Shown: positions 11,475 to 23,527, counted from the first letter of the stretch. The stretch: 64,000 nt of DNA from Xestospongia bergquistia (GCA_963965975.1 OZ014421.1:2841001-2905000); one strand, 5' to 3'. Made by a program: numbers and translations. Notes: generated by a model from the letters alone, not told the origin.

Positions 11475-12884
11475 ATAATTTGTGTCACATGAACACAGAT
11501 TCATATCAGCTATATACTTCTTCAAATTCAGCTCCAATGTCTCAAAACATGACGTCAATTTGGATTGTTGATTTTGTAAAACAGTCAACTCCTCCTCTCT
11601 TTGATACTGGAGGTTCTCTTTAGAGGTGGCTTCCATAGCAAATGGAGCCTCATCTCTTCTATGAATGAAGTAAGATCATTTAAATAGTTTATCTAACAAG
11701 TACTACTTTAGCAAACTGCAACTTCTCAGCATGTTGGAAGTGAGAGCCTTTTCCATGTTGACCTCCAGATTGCTCAAGAAATTATGACATTATTTGACTT
11801 AAATCGACCATAATCCAAGGGGTCCTGAACCTTGTCCCATTTTATTGTGACCAAGTAACTGTTCTGATAATTTCTTTTGAAGAAGTTGCTTTTTACATGC
11901 TCGGTATTCCTAATGGTACATGAGTACATGGAATAGATACATAAGTAGAACAATGGACATATATTATCCTCAATTGGTGGGTATTGTAGTTATAATTGGC
12001 TACATGTTCATACTAACTTCTTCAGAGAGACGAGATGCTAGTCCAGTTTGGTTCCATTCTGTCACCCATTCTTGCTGAGGAGCAACTTCTCCACCATTTT
12101 TGGCTAACAATGATGCCAGTACATCCTTCCTGACCCTTGGCTGGGCCACAACATATGGCAAATTTCGTGAAGAGCATAGTTTCACCTCTATTGGATCATA
12201 TTGTTAAGTCATGTGATAGTCATGTGACTACAGACCTTTAGGTATCTTGACTTGGAGGCCTCCAGTACCAGCTGGAGTTTGTACATTAGTATAGAATGGA
12301 AAGAATGTAAGCTATTTGAACCCTACAGAAATGGATGGATGGATGGCTAAACAAAAAGATTACTATAATACCTCAATATTCCAGGTTGTAGGTGATGACC
12401 ATTGGACCATTGTTTGGTAGCCCACTTCAGCTTGATAACCTAAGTTCTATATAGAAATATCATATTGGTCAATTCATCTAATGTCAATTTAACTATTAAT
12501 TAATTAACTTCTATCTTATCCATTCATCAGTCCAATTATCAAATCATATGTCCATTTATGTATCTGTCTATCTATTTAACTAACTTTACAAGTATTGACC
12601 AGTCCAGTACACATATGATAAGGAGCGGACATTGCCTCAGAGAGATGGGTGGAGCTTTCAAACTCTGGAATGACAACGCACAGAAGCTTCAACTACCATA
12701 TCAGGTGAAAATTGAGTTAGACTTGTCGCATCTTGTTCAAACTCACTTGAAGAAAGAGAGGGAGAGGTAAATGGGCGTGGCAATGAGTTATTAATTGTGA
12801 AGACTATTACTATTATTTTATGACGATATCTTACCATCCAGCATCTCTCAGTGTTGTAATAATGATGCCATCAACCTCTTCCAT
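11475..12884 (-). pseudogene. CCDC22: CCDC22-like gene, N-terminal part, frameshifted and truncated
   Basis: CCDC22 is a subunit of the COMMD-CCDC22-CCDC93 (CCC) complex in endosomal recycling. Exons in - order: 12884-12835 (MEEVDGIIITTLRDAG), 12745-12585 (FSPDMVVEASVRC; later LSEAMSAPYH), 12446-12372 (NLGYQAEVGYQ), 12311-12236 (VQTPAGTGGLQVKIPK), 12187-12018 (PQQEWVTEWNQTGLASRLSE), 11909-11831 (EYRACKKQLLQKKLSEQLL), about 11772-11709 (KGSHFQHAEKLQFAK), 11658-11475 (coiled coil EEELTVLQNQQSKL). Order, spacing and motifs follow the CCDC22 N-terminal NN-CH domain, linker and first coiled coil. Exon 2 needs a one-base frame change near 12660, and junctions 6/7 and 7/8 do not keep phase. The C-terminal coiled-coil half is absent. 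Probably a damaged duplicate, though sequencing error could explain some breaks. Confidence 0.8.
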
Positions 12885-13503
12885 TGCTATAGTGTAACTC
12901 TTTTTCTCTAATATTTGTAACAATGTCACATTAATAGCAGCAGTGTTATCAGATTTGCACAATTAGTCCTAAATTTAGCACATTTAGCATCAAATTTTGC
13001 CCTCCACCTGAAATGACTGAACTAATGAGCTCAGAGAACCTATACAACTAAGTAAACTTGATTAGTATTATTTCTGGGAAAAAAATCATTTTAGCATATT
13101 GGGTGGGGTATTTAGCATTTTTTGAATGACTAATTTCGATCACTCCAGCAGTTACATGTTCAGCCACACCTTCTATTGATTGCGCATGTGCAATTCAAGC
13201 ATAGCAGTTGTATCTGGTGTTTGTTGACTTTTCAGAAACCATCTTTTTACTTGGAGTATCGAGGAGAAACTTGTCAACAATAACCTTTATATCTCCTTCT
13301 TTGCAGAAAAGTAAAAACCCATCCTGATCTTTTATTTGTCCTTCATCAATATCCCAAGGAGTTGGTAAGTACCTGCTAACTGTCTAGTAATATTTTATAC
13401 TATATACTGTGTGTGTGTGTGTGTGTGTGGTGTTTGAAAATATAAGAATGACCCTCATTTTTAACCCCAAATACACTATGTTAAGTTTTTCAATTTAATG
13501 CAG
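12885..13503. promoter_or_regulatory. Intergenic region between divergent CCDC22 and NUP98-like genes
   Basis: About 620 bp separates the CCDC22 ATG (12884, -) from the first recognisable FG-repeat exon (13504, +), so a shared bidirectional promoter is plausible. Inside lie a (GT)n run at about 13411-13428 and a stretch (13190-13370) open on both strands: a + strand exon-like segment flanked by ttctttgcag and gtaagt, and an antisense frame reading DEGQIKDQDGFLLFC. Neither is recognised. No TATA box could be assigned. Confidence 0.35.
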
Positions 13504-16438
13504 GAGGTGGAGGGATTGGAGGGGGCAGACTTTTTAGTGGACAGACCCCAGGTAATCTTGGACTTGGAGGAGGAGGAGTTGGAACTGATAATTTATTGGT
13601 GTTAATACTGGCATGTTCTCAGGTGGAATGTCTTCAACATGTGGGAACCTAACCTGTTAAATTTACAATGTAATATCTCATAATAAATATATTCATCAAT
13701 TTTTTAACCGTGCGTCCATTTACTTTATCCATCCATTTTTAGGGGCAGGTTTATTTACAAGTCAACCAAGTGGTATGCTCGGTGCAGGTGTAGGTGTAGG
13801 TGGGAGTGGTCTTGGAGGTGGTGCTGGCATGTTTGGTCAAACCCAACAGAATCAACAAGAATCTGGACTATTTGGATTTGGAAGTTGTTTAGGGGGTGAA
13901 GTCAGAGCTAGCTCAAGTGGTCTAGCTGGAGATGGTCTTTTTCAAAGTCCTATTTCTAGCTCTGGTATATACTTAATAACTAATTAATAACTAAGGGCTT
14001 TTTTATGAACTGCTATCACTAGTGCCCTGAAAGTTAGAGTAAATTCATTATTTACAACAAGTTCTAATTTTTTTGATTCATATGAATTTAGAATGTGTCC
14101 ATGAGAGGTTCTAATTTTTTGGGTTTCTATAAATTTAGAATGTCTCCATAATTTATGAGAGTTTTCAATTTTCTCATTCCTAAAATTTTGGGACAGTGAT
14201 AACATTTTGTTGTCTTACAAACATTATAATATAACATAGCAGTTGTCTCATAATAATATAGCAGTTGTCTCATCATAATTATAAACATTTAATGTTTTTA
14301 ATTTTCCAGCTGGTCTTGGATTAGGAGGAGGTGGATTAACAGGAAACAGACTTGGACTTGGAGCTCGTAATGGTGCACCTAGCACTGGAGCCTTTTATAC
14401 TCCTTGAATTGAGGTGCAGTTGGAACATCTCAGGCTGGAACTGGTTTAGGAACAGGAGGACTAGGTTTAGGTGGAGGTATCAGTTTAGGTGACTTTGGAG
14501 GTAAGTGAGACAATGTGACTTTTCTGCGTGTTTGTGTAGCAAGACTCCTCCCTTTTTTGCACAGTATAATTTATTGATTGTTCTTTCATATATTAAGTGG
14601 AGTTGGCCTTGGGGCTATGAGGATTGGTGGAGGTGGAGTTATTGGTACACCCTTAGCATATGGTGTAAGTATTGCCTTATCTTATGTATCTTGTGGTATG
14701 AATAATTACTATGTGCTGTGTATTGGGTCATTAAGTTATATTATGTAATTATATATAATAACTTGTGATTGTTGGAATTTTATTGAGTGCTTCTTATCAG
14801 CTGGTTTTAATATCTCATGACCCTCTCCATAATGATTTAATTATTAGTTAATCCCTACCAAAATATTGTGTTACCATACATAATATGTAAACAACACAAT
14901 ATGTAAACAACATGGAATGTGGACAGCTATCTAGTTATAACTGATGTTAAAATTTTCTTTGTTTTATAGCCCATTAAAGGAAATGATCTCATGGTTAAGT
15001 CTGGTAGATTATTTAATATTCATACTTTCCTCCATTGTATTACTGGTATGAAACAATATGAGAATAAAAGTTTAGAGGTAAGTGAGAATGAATGGATGGA
15101 TTAATAAACTGATAGATGTATGATATGTATAGATACACTACATTTTATAGGAACTGAGATTTGAGGATTACTCATGTAATCTTAAAGGCTTAGCTGGAAC
15201 TGGTGGAATCTTTACTTATCAAGCTAGTGGTGTAACGACCGGAGCCAGTGGAATTGGTCTATTTTCTGGTGGAGCAGGAGGAGCAAGTAAGAAAAGAGAT
15301 CACAAACTTAAAATTATTTGATATAATTATTTTTAAAGCAGGTGGATTGTTTAATACTGGTCAACGAGGTACTGGATTGTTTGGGGATGGAGGATTAGGT
15401 GGCAGAATGACCAGGGAAGGTCTCCTTAATCCTACAAGTCAACAAAGTGGATTGTTTGGAGGCAATGCACTAAGAGGCATGGGTACACTCAGAACATTGT
15501 TTGGGGGACAAACAAGTCTTGGTGGAACATCTGGTGGGCTAGGAGGGATGAGTGCCGGGGGTCTGGGTGCCCAAGGACAAGTAATATATTATATGTTTTT
15601 CGTACAGTATTACTCTTAACTCATCTTGTAGCTTGGTGGGGGGGGCGATGACTAGTATGAGAATGGGAGGGATTGGAAGTTTGGGAACTGGACTAGGGGC
15701 AGGAGGGCTTGGAGGTCAGTTTATAATTATAATACTTTTACTTAATCCTTTCTAATTCTTTTTAGGTGGTATTGGAACACAAGCTGGTGCCCTTGGAGGG
15801 GGAATATTCAACAGACCTCTTGGAGGAGGAGGTCTGGAAACTGGTATAGGAGGAGGTGCGTGTTGAGTCTTGACTTCTATATGTACATGTACTTGTTTTC
15901 TCATGTTTTAGGACTTGGTACTCAGACCGGTCAAATAGGAACTGGCCTCGTTATGGGTACAGGTACTGGATTGGGGATTGGTCAGCCTGGTGGTCTTGGA
16001 ACTGGTCTCGGCCTCTCGGGACAGGAATGAGACTTGGAGGAGGAACATTAGGTTTAAGTGGAGGTAAGATTTTAGCTTCAAATTTGGTTGCTATGACAAC
16101 ATGTACATGTTCATAGGATTAGGTGGTCAAGGACTTGGCATAGGATATACAAATCCACTGTGAGCTAATTAATGAACATTGACAGGTTATGAATTTTATA
16201 TATTTACAGGGCCCACAATCCTCTTCAAAATTGTATGGTCCAACAACAACAGACTCAAATTCAACAACAGCTGCAGATTTTGGCTAGTTCTCCTTTCGTC
16301 ACTCACCTTTATTTAGAACAGGATCAAGAGGCTACTTCTAGGCATTCGCAGCCTTCCTTCTTTGTTAATTTTTTTTTTCAGAACTTTGATGCCTTAATAG
16401 CTGCTGCCTTAAGTCACAAAAACAATAATAATAAATAA
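13504..16438 (+). pseudogene. NUP98: NUP98-like FG/GLEBS nucleoporin, partial and frameshifted
   Basis: Glycine-rich FG/GLFG-type exons: 13504-13551 (possibly to 13660), 13743-13964, 14310-14500, 14598-14664, 14970-15077, 15151-15286, 15342-15580, 15632-15714, 15766-15855, 15912-16063, 16117-16159, 16210-16438. Repeats include GLFG, GMFG, GLFT and RTLFGGQ. The GLEBS motif spans the fifth and sixth exons. The last exon (VQQQQTQIQQQLQILASSPF) matches the Gln-rich stretch that follows the FG repeats in NUP98. Breaks: frame change near 13600, stop TGA 14405-14407 with frame change, a phase break entering 14598, one extra G in the G-run at 15638, and a frame change near 16015. The N-terminal FG start, linker, autoproteolytic domain and NUP96 part are not present. 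Likely a truncated copy or pseudogene; assembly errors in homopolymers are an alternative for some breaks. Confidence 0.82.
14970..15195 (+). other. GLEBS (Rae1/Gle2-binding) motif of the NUP98-like gene
   Basis: Exon 14970-15077 ends MKQYENKSLE and exon 15151 opens ELRFEDYSCNLKG. Together with NDLMVKSG, LHCITGMKQYE and KSLEELRFEDY this is the Gle2-binding sequence signature that distinguishes NUP98 from other FG nucleoporins. The exon junction is in phase (gtaagt donor, tttatag acceptor). Confidence 0.88.
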
Positions 16439-16683
16439 TAATAAATTTATTAAAGGTAACTGAACCTCAAAATTTTTTGGTTTGCAATTTGTTTGTGATG
16501 AAGTACTATTACCTGCAAAAATATCCAAAATTGCCAAAACGCGCTTCTTCCACTCGAAATTTTGGATCAAAAGTTGCAGATTTCTAGCAATCTGCCATTT
16601 TGTCGAACATACTTCCGTTAGTGGGCGTGGTCAATCGGTGACGTACAAGGGGGAACACGTTTATACATGTGATAAGAGTAAGA
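16439..16683. other. Short intergenic region, possible THAP fragment upstream region
   Basis: Less AT-rich than its surroundings, with gtgggcgtggtc and gccattttgtcg, sequence types common in promoters. No gene is supported; the ORF at 16482-16715 has no recognisable domain. Confidence 0.3.
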
Positions 16684-16815
16684 ATGGGAAAAAGATGTGT
16701 AGTAGCCAACTGTAGCAGTACCCACAACGATAAAGTTAGCCTGTTTACATTCCCAAAGAGTGCTCAACTGAGAGCAACGTGGAACAGACAGATAAAGACC
16801 ACTAGAGCTGAATAG
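16684..16815 (+). pseudogene. THAP-domain fragment
   Basis: ATG at 16684, TAG at 16813, 43 codons: MGKRCVVANCSS, then KVSLFTFPKSAQLRATW. This is the start of a THAP zinc finger: first two zinc-ligand cysteines with C-x4-C spacing, followed by the FTFPK and W positions. The frame stops before the second half (C-x2-H), so it cannot form a complete zinc finger unless a donor splices out first; none is obvious. THAP domains occur in host genes and in P-element-type transposases. Confidence 0.7.
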
Positions 16816-17029
16816 GAAAGTAGCTTGGAGATTATTTTTTATGGAAACTTCCAGGAAAGGGATAAATGTGCACAGAGTGTGTTTTTATAGTGAGCATGCT
16901 CAGTTCCTACACTGATGTACGCTAGTACACGCCATTGCTGCTCTTACCCTACTCCTTTTCTTCCAGGTTAATAATTATTGCGATTAATTAAATTAAATGT
17001 TCTCTAATTATTATTATAATGACCACCAT

Positions 17030-17961
17030 CATTTAATAATACTGATGTAATCATAAGTTGACCCAACATATCACTGTTAAATCTTCCACCTGATGATATA
17101 GATAACCCTCCATATTTACTCCAACTAGATGATGGGATACGATTACAACCAATATTAGTACATCATAATATGAGACATTTCTTGCTTACATTGCACATCT
17201 AATATGAAGTATCCTGTTAAGTTACCTCCTTCATTAGATACTATCAATACTATAAATTCTGGACTGAGAACGAGACACTGATGAGAAGGTAATATATGAA
17301 TATACTTATAGGATTAGGACTATCAGTGACTAATGACCACTTTATTATAGAACCAAGTAAAGTAAAAGTAAGAGAGGATAATCTGTTGTATTCTCAGTAT
17401 TAAATGAAAAGGTAACATTCTCTATCACAGACTGTGGGACAGACAAATGACAAAGTATGGGAAGTTCTGAGTATAGACATTTATAATAATAAATAAATTA
17501 CTTATAAAGCAACTTACTAACTATTCTTAATGTAAAATTAAGTAGCACTGTGTTACCAAATCGACACTCTAGTAGTACCATATACAGTGAACTATCAAAT
17601 GTTAATATGGTGAGATTAGAATGAGATATTTGATTTCAAATAGGTCCACCAGTAGCTTTAAAGTTCTCACTGTTAAGAGAAGTACCTGTATACCATTTAT
17701 ATCAAATTTTAAAGGAAATCTAAGTTGTCTAACTCTAGTAACCTGCAATGTAGGATTCTCATTAAAAGTCACTTCACAATATACTCTAATATTCATAGCA
17801 TCCTACACTGTAGGTAGTACAGGAGTCTGACCATCTTGTGAGACAGGATATGTTGACAATTAATGCAATTAAAATTATGTAATAGACTTACAAGACCCCA
17901 CACAATTGCTAAAACATGGAGATACTCCATAGTTTATATTATGTAAACATTCCTTAGCTAT
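17030..17961 (-). pseudogene. Minus-strand exons of an extracellular-type protein, unrecognised, partly decayed
   Basis: Read on the - strand: 17961-17892 is Cys-rich (AKECLHNINYGVSPCFSNC) with acceptor tttaaag and donor gtaagt. It joins in phase to about 17850-17690 (GQTPVLPTV, one in-frame TAG, then VYCEVTFNENPTLQVTRV). Further exon-like pieces are about 17594-17508 (LYMVLLECRFGNTVLLNF), 17440-17390 (SVIENVTFSFNTENTT after cccacag), about 17281-17195 (CLVLSPEFIVLIVSNEGGN) and about 17150-17030 (GCNRIPSSSWSKYGGLSISS). The look is that of a secreted or receptor ectodomain. No family assigned; at least one stop is present. Confidence 0.38.
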
Positions 17962-18029
17962 CTTTAAAAAAATTCATATAATGTCATTTGATATTATCAT
18001 TTACATCAGTACTATCTTGATTTATTGTC

Positions 18030-18366
18030 TCAGAAACTGGAGGAGTAATCAGTGATGATTGTTGTTCCAACTGTACTATATGATATATTATCTGTTACTT
18101 CAAATGATGACTGATCATTTGCTCCTTTAGTTATACCATATGCTTCATCATTTTTTACTAAGAACTCTTTTATCACTGGACTAGTCTGATCTCTACTCTC
18201 TTTAGTACTGTACACTAGTAGAACACAAGGACACACACAGTGGTACTACTTACTACTATATAGTACTGACTTTTATATATCAAGATTATTACAACAATTA
18301 AGATAACAACTATTAGTACTAGAAAGATAATAACACTAATAATAACACCAGCAATAACTACATCAC
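18030..18366 (-). CDS. Transmembrane and cytoplasmic-tail exons of a receptor-like protein
   Basis: The - strand exon at about 18366-18268 encodes SDVVIAGVIISVIIFLVLIV, continuing hydrophobic to IILIYK: a single membrane-spanning helix followed by a basic stop. With donor gtcagt and acceptor ttctactag it joins in phase to a tail exon ending at 18030 (TGA): YSTKESRDQTSPVIKE, NDEAYGITKG, TDNISYSTVG, ITDYSSSF. ISYSTV fits the ITIM consensus (I/V/L/S-x-Y-x-x-I/V/L), and two further tyrosines could be phosphorylated. The ectodomain was not found further right; the ectodomain-like exons at 17030-17961 lie downstream of the tail, so they would belong to a neighbouring copy. Confidence 0.5.
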
Positions 18367-21300
18367 TTAGTACTAGTCTTCAAATAATAGTATAGTAAGA
18401 AGGCAGAAAGTACATGGAACAATAGTAAAATGAGTACAGCTATTAAGTTAAGAACTGAAACAATGGTAGATGACAACCATTCAGATATTGTACAGTAATA
18501 TCAATATTCCAGTTTGATAAGTAATATTTAATATAAGATTTGTAGTAATATGTGTGGGTGTACTAGAGCCTTTAAATAAGTGACCATAAGAATGAAAGTT
18601 CGCTTGAGTAAATAACTACCTTCTAATACTATATTTGAGTAGCTTTTGATAATGGAAATGAATAATTTAGTCAGAATCTTGCTTGGCATAACTATTAATT
18701 CATACAATAAGACTCCAAACTAGTTACTATTATAGTCACTTATAAACTTTTTTTTTGTATAGGCATCCAAAATATACTGGTTAGTTTCACAAACTCTCTT
18801 ATTTGATAAATTGATTCTGATTTCTTACCTAGAAGGCACTTTGTCAAATTTAATTCTACATCAAACAGATGATGCAAGCAACAGCTATATTAATGAATGA
18901 TGATATTAATTGTTAAAGTTACTTATAATAACAATATCATTGTTATAACTCTCAAATGACAAAATCTGATCTCCTAAGGATACAATCTTCTAGCTTTATA
19001 ATCATCTTTACAATGTTATCAACTGTTTACAATACTAGCTTTTGTGAGGTTATTCATTAAAGCACATGAGATGTTAATTTTGCAATTAAGAGAGTATATA
19101 TAAATATGTATGTAATCTAACTGACAATGAATTGGTTAAATAGACTATCTGGTTCAACATTAATCAGACTATTAGCAATAAAATTCAATTTATTCAAGAA
19201 AACAGAAGGGATAATTACCAATCAGGTAATGAAAACTAATAATATTTAATCTTAATGCACACTTAGCTAAGAACATAATAAACATCATAATATCAATAAT
19301 CACACTCTATTTAATAATATATAATGTAAATAAAATAATGATCTGTGGTAATCAATCATTCATCAGCTTATGCACCTTCTATAGAAGAGATAGAAGCTTA
19401 TAGTAAACAATGATAAGATACATTGTGGAAGAAGTGCATAAATGAATTTGCCTATGACAATGATATGATAATTGGAGCCTAACTACCTCATAAAATTTCA
19501 TTACTGAAAACACTAAGTGATAATATTATAGCTATTCAAACAGATAGTAATAATAGTGCATCATGAATCTTATACCAAATAGGGTAGATGTTATTTTGAC
19601 AGAACTCAATGAGCAATATTTAAGTTATTACAGAAAAATCACTTTGGATTTTTGAAGGCATTGAAATGTATTTACAAAAATCCATTAAATGCTTTAAATA
19701 GTGATATAATCAAATGCAAGGGCAATTTAAGAGAATTAATGTTATCAAAAATATCCAGGATTCATTTCCTATATGGAAAAGCTTCATGAAGTTAATTAAA
19801 AATGGGAACAATGAAATTATGAACTATCATTTCGGTCCTATCATATCAAAAGACTCTCATATCTGTTAATAATATAGAAGTATTCATAAAATGAATATAT
19901 TCAGGAAATATCACTTATTGATACTTTGTTCTTAAAGTAGATAATACATCTTAAATGAGATTAAGAATGTATGCTTGTTAAGTCTCATAAAGACTTGAGG
20001 AATACATGTGATCAATTGTATCTACCTGATAGTATGAATACATGTCTTCAGATGATGATGAACAAATTGAACTAACAAATAATATATTCATATCATTGAC
20101 AATTGTAGAAGATCTGTATTTCATGCAGTCCATTGTTTAAACTATATAATTACATAAATTTCTGGATGTACAACTATGCAGAACTTTAAAATCTTGCTCA
20201 TTGACTTTTTTTGTAATATTTTCTTCTTTTACAATCCTTTTGACAAAAGCTCTTACTGAGTCATTGTCTCTAAACAACAGAATAATTTTAAATATAACCA
20301 AATGTTCTTATATATACTCCATTATAACATAAACGTAATGAACAAAATTTTGATAATTAGAAGTCACTGATATTATATACATTACAAGTTACTGCATATG
20401 TATTTAGTAACATGAAGCAATTACAATAGTGTACTACAAACACTAACAGAGGTAATGAGTGACAAGAACAGCTGACTCAGTAAATAAAGCATATATATAT
20501 ATATATATATATAATTATATATATATTGTTCATTGATTACATGTTCTGTTACATAAAATAGTGGTTATTGTAACTTAAAAGTCATTCCATGTTTCAGGGT
20601 GTGGCTATTAAGTCTTTAATTTCTATCACAATGATGTTGATAAAGTGATATCACTAATCATGCTGATACTATAGAAGTAAAAAAAGAGAATATAAGAAAT
20701 TAGTTAGTAATGCATTGTAATTTTATGGAAAAATTAGAAGTTATTAGTTTTTTGCAATTATACAACTGATTTAGCCTCATATAAATAAATGTTATATGTT
20801 ACAAAATGTTGATTACTAAAGGAACTTGCTGATTTAAAAATTAATCATTATATAATGCTCATGAATGCTAAACTTCTTGAATGTTACTACCACTAATATA
20901 ACAATGTATATGTCTTGAGCCATCTTGGAATGCAGTGCTATGAAATATATTATATTCTGCTGTGACATTATAATGTGCATATACACTACAATAAACATCA
21001 CAATGATTATATTTTCTACCTATTATTTCAATCATTAGCTAACCAAACACATTATGTAAAGTGAGTAATGTCAAAATAAAAACATTTCATTTAACTTAAA
21101 AAATGCTATATTAGTAGTATGAATAGTGGGTCTTCTATGTAATCATGTAATAAATCAACATATATCATACTAATGAGTACATATAATTTTACACAACTAC
21201 ATTGAGGTCACAGTTTGGTTCATGACATTATTAATATCAGTCAACATTGCATACTACAGATAGAAAAGTGGTACATAAATTAAAAGGTGAAACACAGACA

Positions 21301-21579
21301 CAAAATATGTTATAGCAAGTGTTATAATGACTATGACAGACTGATATAATAGTATGGATTTATATTAAATTCTGCTACTTAAGGAATTGACTGATGAGAA
21401 CAAGAACAATTTTGTTGGCACATGTGAGCTATTATTGGCTATATTATTTTAGTGTGAAGTTGTACCTCTGGTGAATTAATTGTTTTTGTTGGTATATTTA
21501 TGCTAATAGACTCAAATTTGAATCTATTTCCTGCTACTACTATAGCTGCATTACAGAACATAAAAAAGCACTATTTACT
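18367..21579. other. Non-coding, AT-rich; no supported gene
   Basis: Full of stops in all frames. A stretch near 19375-19680 on the + strand has weak coding texture (for example SIEEIEAYSK and NIIAIQTDSNN between stops) and may be an old relic, but no family is recognisable. An (AT)n run lies at about 20489-20525. Confidence 0.55.
20489..20525. repeat. (AT)n microsatellite
   Basis: Alternating AT, interrupted once by ataatt. Confidence 0.9.
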
Positions 21580-21697
21580 CTCAAATGTCTAACTTCACAG
21601 TTTCCTTGTAAACTTCGTTTTGCTATTAAGTTACATTCAAAGGAACACTATGTTTCTTTACTTCTAGTTGATATGACAACCATTGATACCTTGTGTT
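21580..21697 (+). pseudogene. Relic of the post-COR domain of the ankyrin-GTPase-Death family
   Basis: The + frame reads CLTSQFPCKLRFAIKLHSKE then YVSLLLVD and stops. This lines up with the exon at 4560-5004 of the intact gene (FPRQLRYAVLLYSEDLFGSV, LLVD): FPxxLRxAxxLxS, spacing, SxLLVD. No P-loop or Death domain is seen nearby, so only this fragment of a former family member survives. Confidence 0.55.
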
Positions 21698-22689
21698 GAA
21701 CCTATTGTTTATTGTTATTCAGCTTTAATAAAAATGTAATTTTGTCTTTCTCAGTAATGAAAAAATGCGGATTTAACAAGATATGCCTTCCATTCATCTA
21801 ACTGCTGTCATAATTAATAAGAATAATATAGCTAAAGTATCTTGTCAATACAAAATTTGCCATCAGTTGAGTTAAATCACAGATATAAAGTCTGGATGGA
21901 AGGAGGAGGTTAGTCATCCTATGGCAATGTTTGTTAGTCAGTAAAGTATACTTATAAATAGACTATAAGAAAATAAACAGAGATAATTCAGATTCTGGTA
22001 CTTAAGAAAGAAAGAAAATGAAAATTAGATTAGACTGTACTGTCGTTGTACTTTTCAATTACTAATGCAGGTCCTTACATGTTATGTATTTTCCATAATT
22101 TTGTAAATTAACTAGTTTTGAGTAGTCACTGAGTGATATATATACAAATGGTCTTCATCTACTTGAAATAAATGTTTATAATTAGACACTTAAAAGAATT
22201 TATTATATAGATACTTGTCAAGCTTGTAAAATAGATTAGGTAACCTAAAATTTTGTTGGTTGTTTTGTCATCTAAAATAAACTTGGAATGTAAGCCATTC
22301 ACAAAACATCTAAAATGTCATTCAGATATAATGAAAGCTGCATTGGTTTTTTATAATAAAAAGGGTGTTTGTTTTAATTGTCAAAAGAAATAACCATTTA
22401 AGAATTGTTGGTGTGTAAACTTCATTTACTTACAAACTGTGACAGGATTTATTTTCGTTATGTTAGTTTAGGAACATTGTTTTATCTACTAAACTATCTA
22501 CTTTAAAGCTTTATTAATATTTCCATAATAATGTACTTATCATTTTCTAACATTAGACCAATAACTTGTAATATTATAGCTACATGGGACTGTAATAAAA
22601 TATGTTCTTTATAATGATATCTCCTACATATATGGATTATGTCTTACCTGTCAAGTTTATATTTTATATAGAGATATCATTAGTAAAGT

Positions 22690-23010
22690 ATATTTTGTAA
22701 TCATTGTTGATGTCCTGTACAATGATAGTTAAGATACTATATATTAGAGAAGCTATCACACTACCATACATGTATACATGTATAAGAATAACACCATTTG
22801 TAAATTGTATAAAATAGTAATATAAACTACATTGTATGTAGTATGTGTATATTACTATAGTCTGTTATACATATAGATATGTGTATGTTAAGATAAATGA
22901 ATTAAACATACTGTTAGCAATGACACTGAATAGTCTTAATAGACCTTCTATTTCTAAGTTCAGTCATTTTGGTGTTGCAATAGTGACAGTATATATCATT
23001 CTATAATTTT
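22690..23010 (+). repeat. Dispersed repeat family R, copy a (partial)
   Basis: Shares with copies b, c and d the stretches agaagctatcacactaccat, caccatttgtaaattgtat and cattttggtgttgcaatagt. No coding content recognised. Confidence 0.75.
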
Positions 23011-23453
23011 AATTAACTATTGATTGTTTAAAATATAGCCTCTTTTTTATTTTCAATGTCAGACAGTAATGACAAAGAATCAGAAAACCTCACTAATTTT
23101 CTCAATGTCAGACAGTAATGACAAAAGAATCAGAAAACAAATAGTATTGATACAGATATGTAGAGTATAACTTGAGAGATATTCTTTAAAACAGCACCTT
23201 AGATTACCTGTAATGTAGTGGCTAGAGAATCTTCTCAATTTCTTTTGCACCTTTTATCTGTTTGCGTCATCATCCAAGAAGCATAACAAACAGGTTTCCA
23301 TTATGATTTGTATTTTACAATAACACAGCAGTGAGACCAAAAGATGTATTGTTTTGGAGCATCAGACTTGTCATGCTTCTTTATTAGCCTTTCTACTCTT
23401 TCTTCTCTGCCTTCGAAGAGTATCTTGTCTAGGTTTAATGATTTTGATAGGAT

Positions 23454-23455
<2 letters not shown>

Positions 23456-23516
<61 letters not shown>

Positions 23517-23527
23517 TGTATATATAA
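23456..23527. repeat. Compound (CT)n(AT)n microsatellite
   Basis: A (CT)n run passes directly into (AT)n with one ac interruption. The ORFs that cross it on both strands are low-complexity artefacts. Confidence 0.95.

Noticed and set aside
12558..12770. Plus-strand ORF (GGAFKLWNDNAQKL)
   Set aside because: It is the antisense of CCDC22 exon 2, which has splice sites and family motifs on the minus strand.
13190..13370. Coding exon between CCDC22 and the NUP98-like gene
   Set aside because: Both strands are open with plausible splice sites and neither translation is recognised, so no gene was called.
17602..17796. Resemblance of TRVRQLRFPLKF to the C-terminal region of BBS9 (PTHB1)
   Set aside because: Only about 25 residues match loosely, the neighbouring exons do not follow BBS9 order, and a Cys-rich extracellular-type exon precedes it.
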